Positions 1-11,179 of a DNA stretch of 64,000 bases are shown here, piece after piece. A model generated the notes under the pieces. The model did no database searches and had not been told where the DNA came from. It saw nothing but the letters and a program-made list of their open reading frames with translations. The position numbers and the translations under genes were made by a program. The DNA comes from Scedosporium boydii (taxonomy: Eukaryota > Ascomycota > Sordariomycetes > Microascales > Microascaceae), in the NCBI GenBank assembly GCA_002221725.1, contig NJFT01000075.1:1-64000 (forward strand), written 5' to 3'. Positions within the stretch are counted from its first letter, which is position 1. Each line of letters begins with the position of its first letter.

Positions 1-1398
1 TCTTTGTTGACACGCCTTCCCAGCCCGCCGAGGGGACTGTACAGTACATCGTATCGCAGTCGAGTTCCGGGTGAAGGATTGATGGGTTGTTGTAGTACTT
101 GCCGTAAATTTTCTTTTCCCTTCCTCGGCCCCGTCCTTTCTGCCATTGATGCTACTTCCCCCCATGATACCTTAATCAAGTCACTTTCCCCTCCTCTCAC
201 TCTCTCTCCTGCTCTGCTCACACTTTCCATGTCTTGCCTAGAGAACTTGTTTCTCGATGTCTCTGGTCAGACTCTCGCATTCGGCTGTCTCTGCTGTCAC
301 TCACCCACCCGTTGACGCACGAAAAAGTACTCTTCAGCTAGTCCAGCGCCGATAAGATACTCTCCTGTCGCTCTTCCGTGGTCTTGTCCGGCTTCTCCAC
401 TCTGTTTCTGGGCGATAGGAACCCTCGAACACTCTGAAGGACCCTGTCGCGGACCGGAGTGTGACGCTCACTAACAGTAAAAGTTGTCAGTCTAAGAAGG
501 CCCTAGACATCATCTAAAACATACAGCCTTATTATTAGGCCCTCCACTTCTTCCCCGTGTGGACCAGCAGGCCCGGCTATCGTCCTGGGCCAAGAGACAG
601 AAGTACACTACAGAGGAGAGACTCCTGGTCCCGGGGGTGTGTTTACAATCCCCTCCCCCCCATGTTGGTTCGACTTCCACGCCCCCCCGATTCCTGACTG
701 CGAAGTACTTCAGCTATTATCCGACTCCCGTGCTGTACAGTACCATAACTGCACGCCACAGACACTCATACACACTCCTCTCGCGCACATACACACACCA
801 CCGACACACCCGTACACACACACTCTCTCTGGCGCTCGCACACTCACAGTCTGTTGCATACTATCTATTTTCCCGTTGCTTATTCTCCCCTTCCCCTTCT
901 TTTCTTCTTCTTCCACTGTCCTTGGTTTAGCCCCGGCGCATATCAATGGAGCAATCTGATCTTTAGATCGTCGCATCCAACAGACGCTAGAGCCAAGTTA
1001 GCCGCTCGTCAAACGATATATATGAAGTATACACCCGCGACAGATTCCCACCTCTCGAGAGACTGATCGCCTACCCTGTCTTGTATAAATCTACACTCCT
1101 CCCCATCTCCCAACACACTCTTTATGGGACATCACCCAAACATCAAGTCAGCCCTTTGTTTAACCTTAATACCCCCAAGGGGAATCTGAGATCAAGTATC
1201 ACCATCTCCCCTTTCTACCTTAAGACAGAGGACTCGAGCCATTCGCCAGAGAGACAACCAAATTAAAAGAGGTCCCAAACCTAACTGGGACTCGCAATCT
1301 CCAGGCGTTGTCAGTATCATCACCGCCGACACCGTCTCCATCGACGTCTTTTCAGCAGATATTTTAAAAAGCGCGGGTTCCTCGTTGGGACGTTGGCC
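1..1398. other. Intergenic/5' region, no gene seen
   Basis: No reading frame here has recognisable protein character. The stretch is CT-rich, with a CA/CT-repeat patch at about 740-860 and CT-rich DNA at about 880-920. A TATAAAT at 1084-1090 lies about 310 nt upstream of the first supported start codon and could be a promoter element of the next gene. That role is inferred from position only. Confidence 0.5.
1084..1090 (+). promoter_or_regulatory. Possible TATA box
   Basis: TATAAAT about 310 nt before the ATG at 1399. Only the sequence match and position support it, so the leader would have to be long. Confidence 0.25.
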
Positions 1399-2582
1399 AT
1401 GTCAATGCTAAGGCCCGACGCTCAGTCGACGACCGTGGGTTGGGCGGGCCAAGTTTCTTCTACGGGAACTCCATCCCCTTCCTGCTCGCCCCTCTCGTCC
1501 ATCGTCTCCCTCTCGCCGCAGGCGAAGGAAAAACTGCCACACGTCCCTTTCTTGATCAACGACGGGGGAGAATCAGACGTGGAATCATGGGCGGGCTCCG
1601 CCGGGGCTTTGTCTTCTCCTCGCCACAGTCGTCTATCGACACCCTCGGACAATGGCACCGAAACACGTCCAGGTACGTTTACACGGCTTGATTTCCATCC
1701 AAAGTCGTAGATTAGCAGAGGTTGGAGAGCCAGTTTGGCAGCCTCTGGTGCAGATTCCCCGAGAAATAGAAGAAAGAAAGAAGATCCCGGCATGATTTTT
1801 GCTAACGGAATCCTGTCCAGAAGTCGTGAGGCTACCGTGCTTTAATGATATTGTCCGGTTTGCCGGCGGTATACCCTCACATTCCACGCCAGCCCCAGCA
1901 CCCTCCTCAGCATCTTGGAACTGGCCTCCCACCCACCAGGGTCATCACCAACGGCCCCAGCTCCCGCCCCCTCCTACCATTCCCGTAGCACCACACAGGC
2001 ATATGCCCCCCCTCACGGATTCCATCCACGGGCACAAGAAGACGCGGAAGCCGCCAACGAACCCAACGGGTCTGCCTCGCACAAACCGCAAGTACACGCA
2101 GGAGCAGATCGATTTCGTTCTCTACCTTCGTGTCGACCGAAAGATGACCTGGCATGATGTCACCCCGGCGTACATTCGCCAGTTCCCTCAGGAGGCCGGA
2201 CGGACGACGCCTGGTCTGCAGGGCAGCTTTTACCGAGAAAACCTGGCCATGCCCGTCATCGATGTTAATGGGGATCTGGTCTTCGATGAGAACGGCGAGC
2301 AGGTCGTGCAGGTCTCGAAGGTCAGGGAGCAGCCGAAGAAGATTGGGCTTCTAGACCGGTATCCTGAGCGAGCGATAGATTATCCTTGGGTGGACTACAA
2401 GGACAAGTCCCGCGTTTGGAACAGGGGTAAGTTGGCAACCTCTTCTTCTTCTCTTTCCCCTTCTTCTCACTTTGAGTGTGTAAATATGAAAATGTAACTA
2501 ATTCTCGACTCTAGGCAAGAGATACCAACAGCAACTCGCGGCGGCGAAGTTACGGCAACAAAGGCGGCAAGCTTTCACTTGA
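1399..2582 (+). CDS. Hypothetical protein with helix-turn-helix/Myb-like segment
   Basis: Three exons: 1399-1672, 1821-2426 and 2515-2582, giving 315 aa. Intron 1 is GTACGT to TCCAG with a GCTAAC branch point at 1801; intron 2 is GTAAGT to TCTAG. The frame stays open through both joints and ends at a TGA. The first half is Ser/Pro-rich and low in complexity. Residues about 180-235 contain the stretch NRKYTQEQIDFVLYLRVDRK, then a W and an RQFP motif. This resembles the short Myb/homeodomain-like helices of many fungal proteins of the pattern 'YT-x-EQ-x-D-F-I-x-Y-x-R-x-D'. The C-terminus is Gln/Ala/Arg-rich. A nucleic-acid-binding role is inferred from this segment; I do not recognise the family by name. 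The ATG at 1399 is the first in frame. Confidence 0.75.
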
Positions 2583-4797
2583 GCAAGCACTTTCTACCCT
2601 GCAAAGTTCACTCGTCGCTAGAAGAGTGCTCCTCGAGGTCACTCAGGACCGCACAGGATCGAACTTGTCTTCTCGTCCAACCCAGATTTCTATAGATTCT
2701 TCTGTTCCAGAAACACGACACGAAAACCCCTACCGACTACGACGCCTTCTACGGCGTCTTCTACGACACAACTCCTTTTTTTTCTGCGTTTCCCTCTTTT
2801 TTCCGATTCTTTCCTTTGTTTGGTTGGGGCGGGCTCAGTTCTGCTTTTGGGTCGGCCAGGCTAGTAACAGGCGCGTGGATAAGGGTTCAAAGGGAAACGA
2901 TCGGCGTATCACCATATGTTCTGCTTTTTTTCTGGTTTCTTCTTTCTTTCAGTTTTGTCTTTTCTTCGTTTCTTTTTTTCTCCTTCACACAATACCAAGA
3001 AGGACGGGTGCCTCTGACTGAGACTGACCGAGAGTGGGACAGCTGGAACACGGAAAGGGGCGACTGCCATGTCAAAACGGGAAAGATGTCTTAATCAAAG
3101 ACATGATGATTCAAATCAAAAATTATTCTCTCCTGAAAGGTTGCCTTCTCGATATATCACATGTTCCTTGTACTTGCTTGTTTTCTCCATTGTTTTCTGC
3201 TGTGAAACAGCGAACAAATCTTCTAGTCATTCCAACCGTCCTACTTGTCAACATTAGAGGGAGGGTTCTTGTGCTCCAAGTAATCCAGAAAGGGCATGAA
3301 AGCAGGGTTAAGGGGGTGAGAAACCAAATCGGAGTTTTGTTTTAACCGGACGCAGGCGGAGACATCTTAGGTTTTGCTAGCCTAATTGATCTTTTCTGAC
3401 AGCAATTGATTGTTTCTTGTTTCTCGTTTCAATGTTGTCTTGGATGCTAAAAGGGGGAATGCTCAGGACGGACAAGACAAGATCTTGATGAGAACTACTG
3501 AATCCGCATTTCGTTGCATTTCTTCGTGTTTTCTCCCCTTTCTCTGCTTTTCCTTCTTTCCTTTTTTCGCCATTTGCTTTTTTCTTCCTTGGTATTTTCG
3601 GCGGATTTATCCATGGCGTATTCCCCTGATCGTAGAAACATTGCTTGCTTTTTCTTCTTTTCTTCTTCTCGACGAGAGCCGAAGAAAACGAGAGCGGATA
3701 TGCACTACGGTCAGCGAAATAACTGAATGCGAACTTACAGTGGAAATGAGTAGAGGAAATGATTTGATGTTTCTCTCTTCCCCCTCTTTACCTCTCTCTC
3801 CTCCTGTCTGAAAGATTCCAGGGACACCTCCACACAGAACTCAACCGTATATTGGAAATGCTAGCTAACATGTGGTGAACAAGAAGCGAGCAACTGATAT
3901 AAATGAATTAAATATAAATAAAAGAGAACGAAATGAAACCTTCTCTGTGTCCGGCAACCCGTGCCCAGAGTCGCCTTCGAACCAACAGCATTTTGCTGTC
4001 TTAAGGGGGCAAGATACACCAACATTGACATTAGATGCGTTCCCTTCCTTTCTAATCTATTCACATCTTCATCTATTCCGTCGATCGGGAAAGAAAAGTC
4101 ATAGTCTCCGTCCTCGTCCGCGTCGGTAATGTCCCCAAGCAGTCACTGCTCAGCTGAGGTTTCTCATTATACTTCGTACGGGGAGCGCTTGTCAGATCTG
4201 TCAAACTTAAATGAACTTGTCAATGATGCAACATGCCATCAGTACCTGTAATTCATGCTCGGTGATTGCTTCGTTCACTACTTTGACTTGCTTGATATAT
4301 ATAATATATTCTAACATTCAAATTCCAACGCTTGAGCCTCACCTTCCCTACCCTCTCCAGACTGCTCTGACATCTGGCATGCTCTCTCCCAAGCCCGTGT
4401 TAACTTCACGACTTCCTCAATGGTCATCCCAAGTTGCTTGCTCTACCTACTCGGACCCCAATCTGGCTCTAATCCACTTCATCTACTCACTCCACCACGA
4501 CTTCCTCAGTACTCTGTTCAAGTGTTCCAATCTTCTTGCTCTATTCCGACTGACTCACTGGCTCCATTCTGACTTGGACTTGCTCTATTCAGTAGCTCTA
4601 TTCTAGCATTCTCTATTCATTGCCAACCTGTGAATTGAGTCTGCGAACTTCATCGGATTAAAGATATATAAATGCCAAGGTTTTCCTCCCAGCCCAAGCC
4701 TTTTCCTGCCTCCCTCTCCCTTCCCAAGCCATCTTTATATGCTCCTTGTTTCTCTCCGTCATTCTAACCAACTTTCACGATATCAACATTGCTCGCA
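2583..4797. other. T/C-rich intergenic DNA
   Basis: Two long T/C-rich blocks (about 2760-2990 and 3500-3690) and A/T-rich DNA at 3890-3930. Frames in this stretch are low-complexity F/S/L strings, typical of antisense or polypyrimidine DNA. One TACTTCGTA motif lies at 4170-4178. No supported gene. Confidence 0.5.
4665..4673 (+). promoter_or_regulatory. Likely TATA box of the Uma2-like gene
   Basis: TATATAAAT lies 125-133 nt upstream of the ATG at 4798 and is followed by a CT-rich leader, the usual arrangement in fungal promoters. Not tested. Confidence 0.4.
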
Positions 4798-5744
4798 ATG
4801 TCAGCATCTACATCACAAGGACCACGGTCGATGTCGACCCTACCTACTTCGGTATCTCCATCGCCGTCAGCACAGGATGAGGCGACTCCAGTGCGATTCA
4901 AGAATGTCGAAGACCTCTTCCAACGAGTCGATAGGGCTTCCGGTGACATCCTTATTTTCACGCGTACGTTGGCCTACATTTAGAGTACGAGTTAACTTCC
5001 GTACTAAGGGATTTAGATGTTACTCTTCGAGATTTCGAAGCTCTGCTAGAAGAACGCGAGAGGCGCAGGCGGCGGTTCCGCTTTCGCCGTTATTACGCCG
5101 ACCGCCGCATCCTCATCGTTTCGATTCCGAGCCGTGTTCATGAAAAGTTGCATGTTGATCTCTATTACGTGATCCGTCATCAAATTCACCACATGGGTTT
5201 AATCGACGCTTGGGAAACGATCGCGACCACGACATATCGGACTAGAAGCCATCCAGGCGGGGCTGGCGGGGACGGCGGAGAAGGAGACTCTGCTGGAGGA
5301 CCAAACCCCGGTCGTACTGGATCTAATGACTGGCCCACCCTGGTTATTGAAGCTGGCTACTCCGAGTCATTAATGCAGTTGGAGGCCGATATGAGGTGGT
5401 GGTTTCGGGCCTCTAACCACGATGTTAAGATCGTGATTTTGACGAAATTCGATCGCAGGCGACGTGAGATCATTGTGCAAAGGTGGGAAGAAGAACCGCC
5501 AACCCCTCGACCAGGAGCGATGGCAACCAGAGGAGCTTCTGTATCATTGGAGCCTAAGAAGCGGCAGGAGATCAAGATCACCCAAAACGATGGAAACCCA
5601 CCATCGTATACCGTCACAGATGGCCCATTGACACTGCCATTTAGACTTCTCTTCCTCCGGGCTCCCGGTCCAAGAGAGCATGATATTGTAATTAGCATTC
5701 CCCGCCTGCAGTGGTATGCTGCTACAGTCTGGAGGGCAGTTTGA
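4798..5744 (+). CDS. Fungal orphan with Uma2/PD-(D/E)XK-like core
   Basis: Two exons, 4798-4963 and 5017-5744, separated by a 53-nt intron (GTACGT, branch TACTAAG, TTTAG); 297 aa. The join is phase 1 and restores a continuous frame through an Arg-rich helix (residues about 65-85). Central motifs are EGD at 144-146, DWPTLVIEAGYSES from residue 160 and VKIVILTKFD from residue 192. Multi-copy fungal proteins of unknown function share this EGD...WPTLVIEAG...RWWF...VKIVIL pattern. The order (acidic residue, P-x-LV-x-E, a D/R helix, then a beta strand) parallels bacterial Uma2/DUF820 proteins, where the acids and a Lys form a PD-(D/E)XK nuclease-type site. That link is my inference; nuclease activity is not shown. 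No signal peptide or TM segment is seen. The N-terminal 30 residues are Ser/Thr/Pro-rich. Confidence 0.8.
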
Positions 5745-6799
5745 GACGATCTCGATGAGATTAAGGTTATTGACTCAAATGGGATGGATATCCATATCAA
5801 TCATAGTTAATCATGAACGAAACTTTTAAGATACATTTCTCGTTGGCTTCCGCGTGCACATTTCCTTCAACAAGGCTATTGTGATTTCGAGCCAGGAACT
5901 TCTCGGTGACTCGCACCGCGCTTGGGTATAATAATCCATTTCCCTCGTCCAAGCTCCTGAATCTGCGGCGTGAGAAAAAAAAACGTACACCTCCCAGGTA
6001 CACTTGTTCATTTTCATGTACTCGAGACTGAACCTGTTTTTACCCACTCATATCCGCCAAAGCTGCACGGGCTGCACATAATGGTGTGCGAGTGATAAGA
6101 AGGAATGCGAGAAGTGATTTATTACGATGTGGAGTGATCATCATTTTTTTCTAATTCAGGGAGAGAAGAGAAGAGAAGGAAGGGGAAGGGGAAGGGGGGT
6201 GTGGGAGGGCTGGGGGAACGCGACGTAAAGCGAGTCGGGGGAAGAAATTAGAACGAGTCAGAGAGACGAGAGGGAGGGGAGGTAGCGAAGGAAGGGCGGG
6301 AAAACAGAAAAAATCACTTGCGCCTTTCGAGGGAAATAACAACCGCTCAAAACGATCCACTCATCCTCTCATCCGGGGCGGGGGGGAAACGGGCGCTTGG
6401 CCGTGCAGATCGAATACGGCCCTTTGATTCGGGCAAACCTATCCCTGTGTTGGTTCTTTCTCTGTCGACACTGCATTGATCCATACGCAACAAAGACACG
6501 GCCGAACCAGACTGTCGGATCCTGGCGGAGCCTTTGCTTCCATGGACTGTGAGTCTGTGTCTGCCTGGATCTATAACAAGTAACCCGCGTCTCCCGTCAA
6601 ATCATCTTTCCAATAGTCTAGAAGAGTCTCCCACCCCGATGCGAGTTCCTTCCCACCCGATACGACGTCCCAATCAGCTTGATTTCTCGGTTTTGTTTTC
6701 TCCTTCTTCATAAGACCCGTTCTTCTAACACACCCCCTCTCCTTCCATCCTCCAGAAAAAACCCAGGTAGGGATGAGATGCAGGCTGAAGGGGGAGAGG
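5745..6799. other. Convergent intergenic region with G-rich tract
   Basis: Lies between two genes pointing at each other, so it should carry both 3' ends. No supported coding sequence. It contains a polypurine, G-run-rich patch at 6160-6300, listed separately, and further G runs at 6376-6392. Confidence 0.5.
6182..6216 (+). other. G-quadruplex-forming tract
   Basis: Six G runs of three to six bases separated by loops of one to three bases: G4, AA, G4, AA, G6, TGT, G3, A, G3, CT, G5. This exceeds the usual four-run, short-loop definition of an intramolecular G4. It sits between convergent genes, where such a structure could affect termination or replication; that role is inference. Confidence 0.6.
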
Positions 6800-8640
6800 T
6801 CAGTAGAAGTGACCGTCCCCGTGCCTTTTCAAAAAATGCCGAATCTTGCGAGCCGCAACCGCGGGGTCCTCGCCTGCCATGATGTGCGCGTCAGTCTCGT
6901 TCTCATCATCGGCGAACTCATTAAATTCGTCGTCTTCCTCGTTGTAGTCGTGGAGGTCGAACTCCTCGTCGTCAGAGGCGTTTCCCGTTCGGAACCTGTA
7001 CGGATTTCGATCGAACTCGTCATCGGGATCGACTTCGTCCTCAGGGTAATCGGCACCATAGTAATCCTCAGCTATAGAGACGGAATGTCAGTAAATTTGT
7101 GTGCAATATTATACCCCATGTTGTTTGATTTCCTCGTGTGTTGGGATCCCGTTTGCTCTTGACAGGGATGGTGGGTGGGCATCTCTCCCCCCCTTCCCCC
7201 CCTTCCTTCCTTCCCCCCGGCTTAAGCGCTAACATACCGTTCTCATCCTCTTCGTCCTGCCACATCTCGGCGTCCGAGTCTCCCTCTCCCGATCCGTAGA
7301 AGAACTGCTGCTCCTTCTCATCCTCGAAGACGATGACGCCAACATTGCTACGGGGTACGGTGGCGTCCAATTTGGAGGCGGGGACGCGTTGGTAAATTTC
7401 TTCTATCCAATCACCATCCACGTCCATCTCCGTATCCAAGGAGGTGTCGATCTTCTTGCCAACAGCAGAGCCGGCGGAAGTGGTAGGGGGGCCCACTGGA
7501 GCCATCGCTTCCGGATGGCGCTCCGCGTACCGCTGAGCAGGCACCTTAGGCCTTAAGCTCAGGGTTGAGCGCGAAACGGCCTCCTTTTCGGCCTGCTCTT
7601 GACGCTGCTCCTGCAAGGGGGGAGGTGGCTGGCCGCGGCTGCTCTTACCCTCCAACTTGTCGAGGTTCTTCTGAATCTCATCCATGGTCCATGCCCCCAT
7701 CTCAGACGCAAGTTTTTCCATATTGTCATGGTACTCTGGAAGGGGTGCCGCAGCGGCTATACTTCCTCCTGCAGGTCGGGGGTGATCCCGGACCATTCTT
7801 CCCGCTCGCTTGAATTTCCTTGGCTCCTCCGCTGTGGCAGACTCGAGGCCTCCCTTGGCTGGACCCATTTCTGCCTGGCTAGCCTGTGGCCGAATTGATG
7901 CAAACACACGTTGAGTTTCTTCGGGGAGGATTGAGGTAGTTGCCTTTGTGGGAAGGGGTTGCTGTAGTGAACCACCAGTAGTATCCGTGCCAAGGAGGGC
8001 ATCACCGCTTGGTAGAGAAGTTGGGCGGGTTTTCTTTGGTTCTCGTTCAACAAACACTGCTGTTCCCTGGCGTCTCTTCCTGGAAGAAATCTGCCCCACT
8101 GCCTGAACTGAAAGGAACGACGACTTGGACATGAAAAACTGGCGTTGTTCTGCAGCTCCCTCCGGAGCCCCCTCCATAGAGGAATCCTCTTTCTCAGTTC
8201 CAGTAACATCCTCAAGCTTAGTGGAATGGATTACTGGCCGGATGTCGTAAGTTGCCTGGACGACCCGTCTCTGGTAGACCCAATTGCCACTACAGTGCCT
8301 CTTGGTTGCCTCATCAAGCTCTAGAGTATATTAAGGTTAGTGTACGTCGCAATAGTATTCTATACAAAATTATAAAGGCAATGCCTATTTAAGTGGCATT
8401 CCTGATAAATGTCAATCCCCAGAGATGGTGGGCTGGAGGGGGTCAAGCCTGGGCACGAGGGGTTGGTCTCGTGCCACCTGGAGAGCAAAAAAAAGACAAT
8501 ATCGAGGCTGTTGGCAATGCAGATGGACGTCAAATGGGGTAGTGGAAGGAAATGGGAAGATACATACGGAGGAAGGCGACAGGGATGCTATCATCGTCCC
8601 TTTTCCGCTTGACGCGGATGATCTCGGGAGGGACCGACAT
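6800..8640 (-). CDS. IWR1: RNA polymerase II nuclear import protein Iwr1
   Basis: Three exons on the minus strand, 8640-8568, 8320-7238 and 7071-6800, giving 475 aa. Introns are GTATGT to CTCTAG (247 nt) and GTATGT to CTATAG (166 nt). The N-terminus, MSVPPEIIRVKRKRDDD, is followed by WVYQRRVVQA; this is the family's N-terminal signature of a basic RVKRKR stretch with a nearby hydrophobic strand. The C-terminal third carries EDYYGADYPEDEVDPDD and a long acidic, Tyr-containing stretch, the Iwr1 domain proper. In yeast and mammals (SLC7A6OS), Iwr1 binds assembled RNA polymerase II in its cleft and directs import into the nucleus via its nuclear localisation signal. The middle is Pro/Gln-rich and poorly constrained. 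Single-frame reading would lose the diagnostic C-terminus, which is in exon 3. The start is the only ATG that supplies the basic N-terminus. Confidence 0.9.
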
Positions 8641-10240
8641 GACTACTCTGGACAAGATCAGGCTTGGAGCTCTGTTTCTAGACTGAGATGAACTTGGCCT
8701 TACTGTTGAGTCTAGAAACTTGGGACAAAGATGAGGAATGGGTAGGGCAAATATATGCTGATGTTATGTGTGCGGGGCTGAGTGAGGTTGGGAATTGTCC
8801 AAACTCCAAGGAGGAAATTTGGATTTGGTGGTTGTTGAGGAAGAAAGAAGAAGATGAAAATGACAGTGTTGTGGGTTGATATTACTCGATTACCATGTTT
8901 AATGATTCACCTTTTTGCCTCCTTCAGGATGAATTTCTTAACCTGGAAAACCCAGAATGCCTCATTCACTCCTGCCCATGTTAGTCTCGCGCTCTCCAAG
9001 TGGAGCTAGGAAGGCGATGGAAGTAGAGGGTGGGGTCTTTTTATTACATAAGCACCATTTTCGGTGTGCTTCCTCGGTATGCAAAAAGGTTACTGCATCC
9101 TTATATCCATAGTTTCAGCGTCCCTCGGTGTGCATCGAATCGCCAGTTGAACCCAGCCGGCAGATTTCTGCTTGTTCTTGCGTTCAGTGAGAGAGCCTGA
9201 AGTTCCTCGACCTTGGCTCACTAAATCTATCAACGAGACCAGGTTCGCTTGATAGCCATCTCAAATAAGATCTTAAACCACGTTGAGCGAATGAACCGCA
9301 GTGTTTTACATCAATCTAAATTAGCGTCCTTGGACCTGGGGGATGGCTAACATCACGACGAGCAAATGCCAGACTAGTTCCAGAGCCGCCTAAACACTAC
9401 TGGCTACCCTTCCTCTGACGATTGATCTCTTCGCGTCGTCGCTACTTCTCATAGCCGACGCCGTCGACTCTTGTCTTTGCTCCTTGTCGCAAGGGACTTC
9501 TTCAAGTTTTTACCACTCGAGCCCTAGCGATGGAGCTAATCCTCAATATCCAATATCGTCCGACTTAAACCCTCTCAGGGGTCCTACCCTTCGGGTTTTA
9601 GGATAGCACTGCTTCTCTGGACCGTACTTCCAAGAGTACGTATCGTGTCGAGACAAAGCTCTTAAATCTATTGTTCAACGTCCTGCATGTTCTGCATGTC
9701 CTTGCTGGTCTCGTCTCTCACAATGCATTAAACCCCTCCATTGTCGCCTTTTAGCTACTCGGTCTGCGGGTTGTTCCTGACATCTGCTTGCGTTGACAGT
9801 GCCATCTGCTCATTACTCTCATCATCAAATCTGTGCTGTTTCTCTCATCCAAGCATATTATCCCGTCATTGTCCCACCCCGCCCTTATCAGTGATACGTT
9901 CCAAGTCAATCTATCCGTTGTATCCATTGTATCCATTGATCCAATTCTGATTTCGCCAAGTGCAATGTGCATTGTCCTGGTTCAGGCTCCAAGCTCCATT
10001 GTCTCTCATTGTTCCATCGCCTCCAATTGTCGTCGATACATCATCTGATCCACTCCCGCTCTGTACATTGATTTGTCGAACCAGCGAAACCCTTTCGGCC
10101 TGGCCATCTCGAACCTTTTTTTCTTTTTTATTTTCGTTTTTATTTTCTCCCTTCTTCCTGCCCAACTTTCCAATTCCTCGCCTTCTTCTTTCTTCGGGGA
10201 GTGCTTTGAAGAGTATCCGAAATTCGGCAGTGATCTGGAG
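8641..10240. other. Divergent promoter region
   Basis: 1.6 kb between the IWR1 start (minus) and the glycogen-binding-protein start (plus). It shows small TATCCATTG-type repeats near 9915-9940 and a T-rich run at 10110-10150 just before the next gene. The frames here are short and unconvincing. Confidence 0.5.
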
Positions 10241-11179
10241 ATGACGGGCAAGGTCCCCATCACGCTCAGCTACAGGAAACCCGGCACTCAACCACCCCTC
10301 TTCGTGGCGGGCACTTTTACAGAACCACCATGGACGGCCCAGGAAATGTCGTACACGATCGGTTCGGACGGCGAGCACGCCTTTTCCCACACGTGCAAGG
10401 TTGAGCCCGGCTCCGAGATCCAGTACAAGTTTCGTGTGGGCACTGGGAACTGGTGGGCGCTCGATGAGGATGCTCCGACTGGTACGCCATTATCACACCT
10501 TCAGCAGTTGTCGCCGCGCCTCTTCCGGGGCCGGATTATCGATTTGACCTAATACTAACTCCCACCCGTTGAAATTACTCAGTTACCGACTCTGCTGGGA
10601 ACCAGAACAATGTATTGAAAGCTCCAAGTTTGGTCGAGGTGAAGAAGTCGACGGACAGGAGTGATGTCATCGCGAACGGGCATCAAAATGGCACAGCTAC
10701 GCCAGAACCGACGGAACACGAGCCAGTATCCGACGGTGAATATTTACATGCGAACCACGGTTCTACAGACGACCTCCTCAAGAATAGCGCTCCGGGGGTA
10801 GGTTGGACCCTGTAAACCTTATTTTTAGGGCGATCGAATGTTGTAAGTCAAGGACGAAAGATACTAACCAAAGCCTAACGGCCCAATTTAGGCTCCGGCT
10901 ACCGACGCTGCTGCTTCCGCTGGTACCGCCGAGCAAGACGGTCCCGAGATTAACACAAATGCGCGTGCGTCTTCAACTTCTGTAGGTCTAAGTTCAGGAA
11001 TGTTGCTAAGGCGGCGTGTAGGAGCGGCGGATACTCTACCGACCAGCGACGGGCTTCCCCCGCTTAAGGGCGACAACAAGAAGAGTTGGTTTGCGACGAT
11101 TATCCGAACCTTCTTTGTCGAGTGGATCGGCGGCATATTCAGGAGACTCTTCGGCCGGAGGCGGGTTCCGCAAGAGTAA
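10241..11179 (+). CDS. Glycogen-binding (AMPK1-CBM/CBM48) domain protein
   Basis: Three exons, 10241-10481, 10583-10797 and 10892-11179; 247 aa. Residues 1-85 form a carbohydrate-binding E-set fold as in AMP-activated kinase beta subunits: VPITLSYRKPGTQPPLFVAG, then a PPW motif, a YKFRVG strand and a WWALDEDAPT strand. The Trp residues and the G-x-F/W pattern are typical of glycogen-binding modules. The middle is an acidic, Ser/Thr-rich linker. The last 35 residues (WFATIIRTFFVEWIGG followed by FRRLFGRRR) are hydrophobic then strongly basic and look like an amphipathic membrane anchor. Kinase-binding regions of true AMPK-beta are absent, so this is a stand-alone module. A frame open further 5' has no ATG and reads as T-rich leader, so ATG 10241 is preferred. 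Role: probably glycogen or glucan recognition at a membrane (inference). Confidence 0.85.

Noticed and set aside
10073..10240. Upstream extension of the glycogen-binding protein giving a hydrophobic leader
   Set aside because: It would start on a non-ATG codon and read through a T-rich leader; the ATG at 10241 begins the domain as in known relatives.
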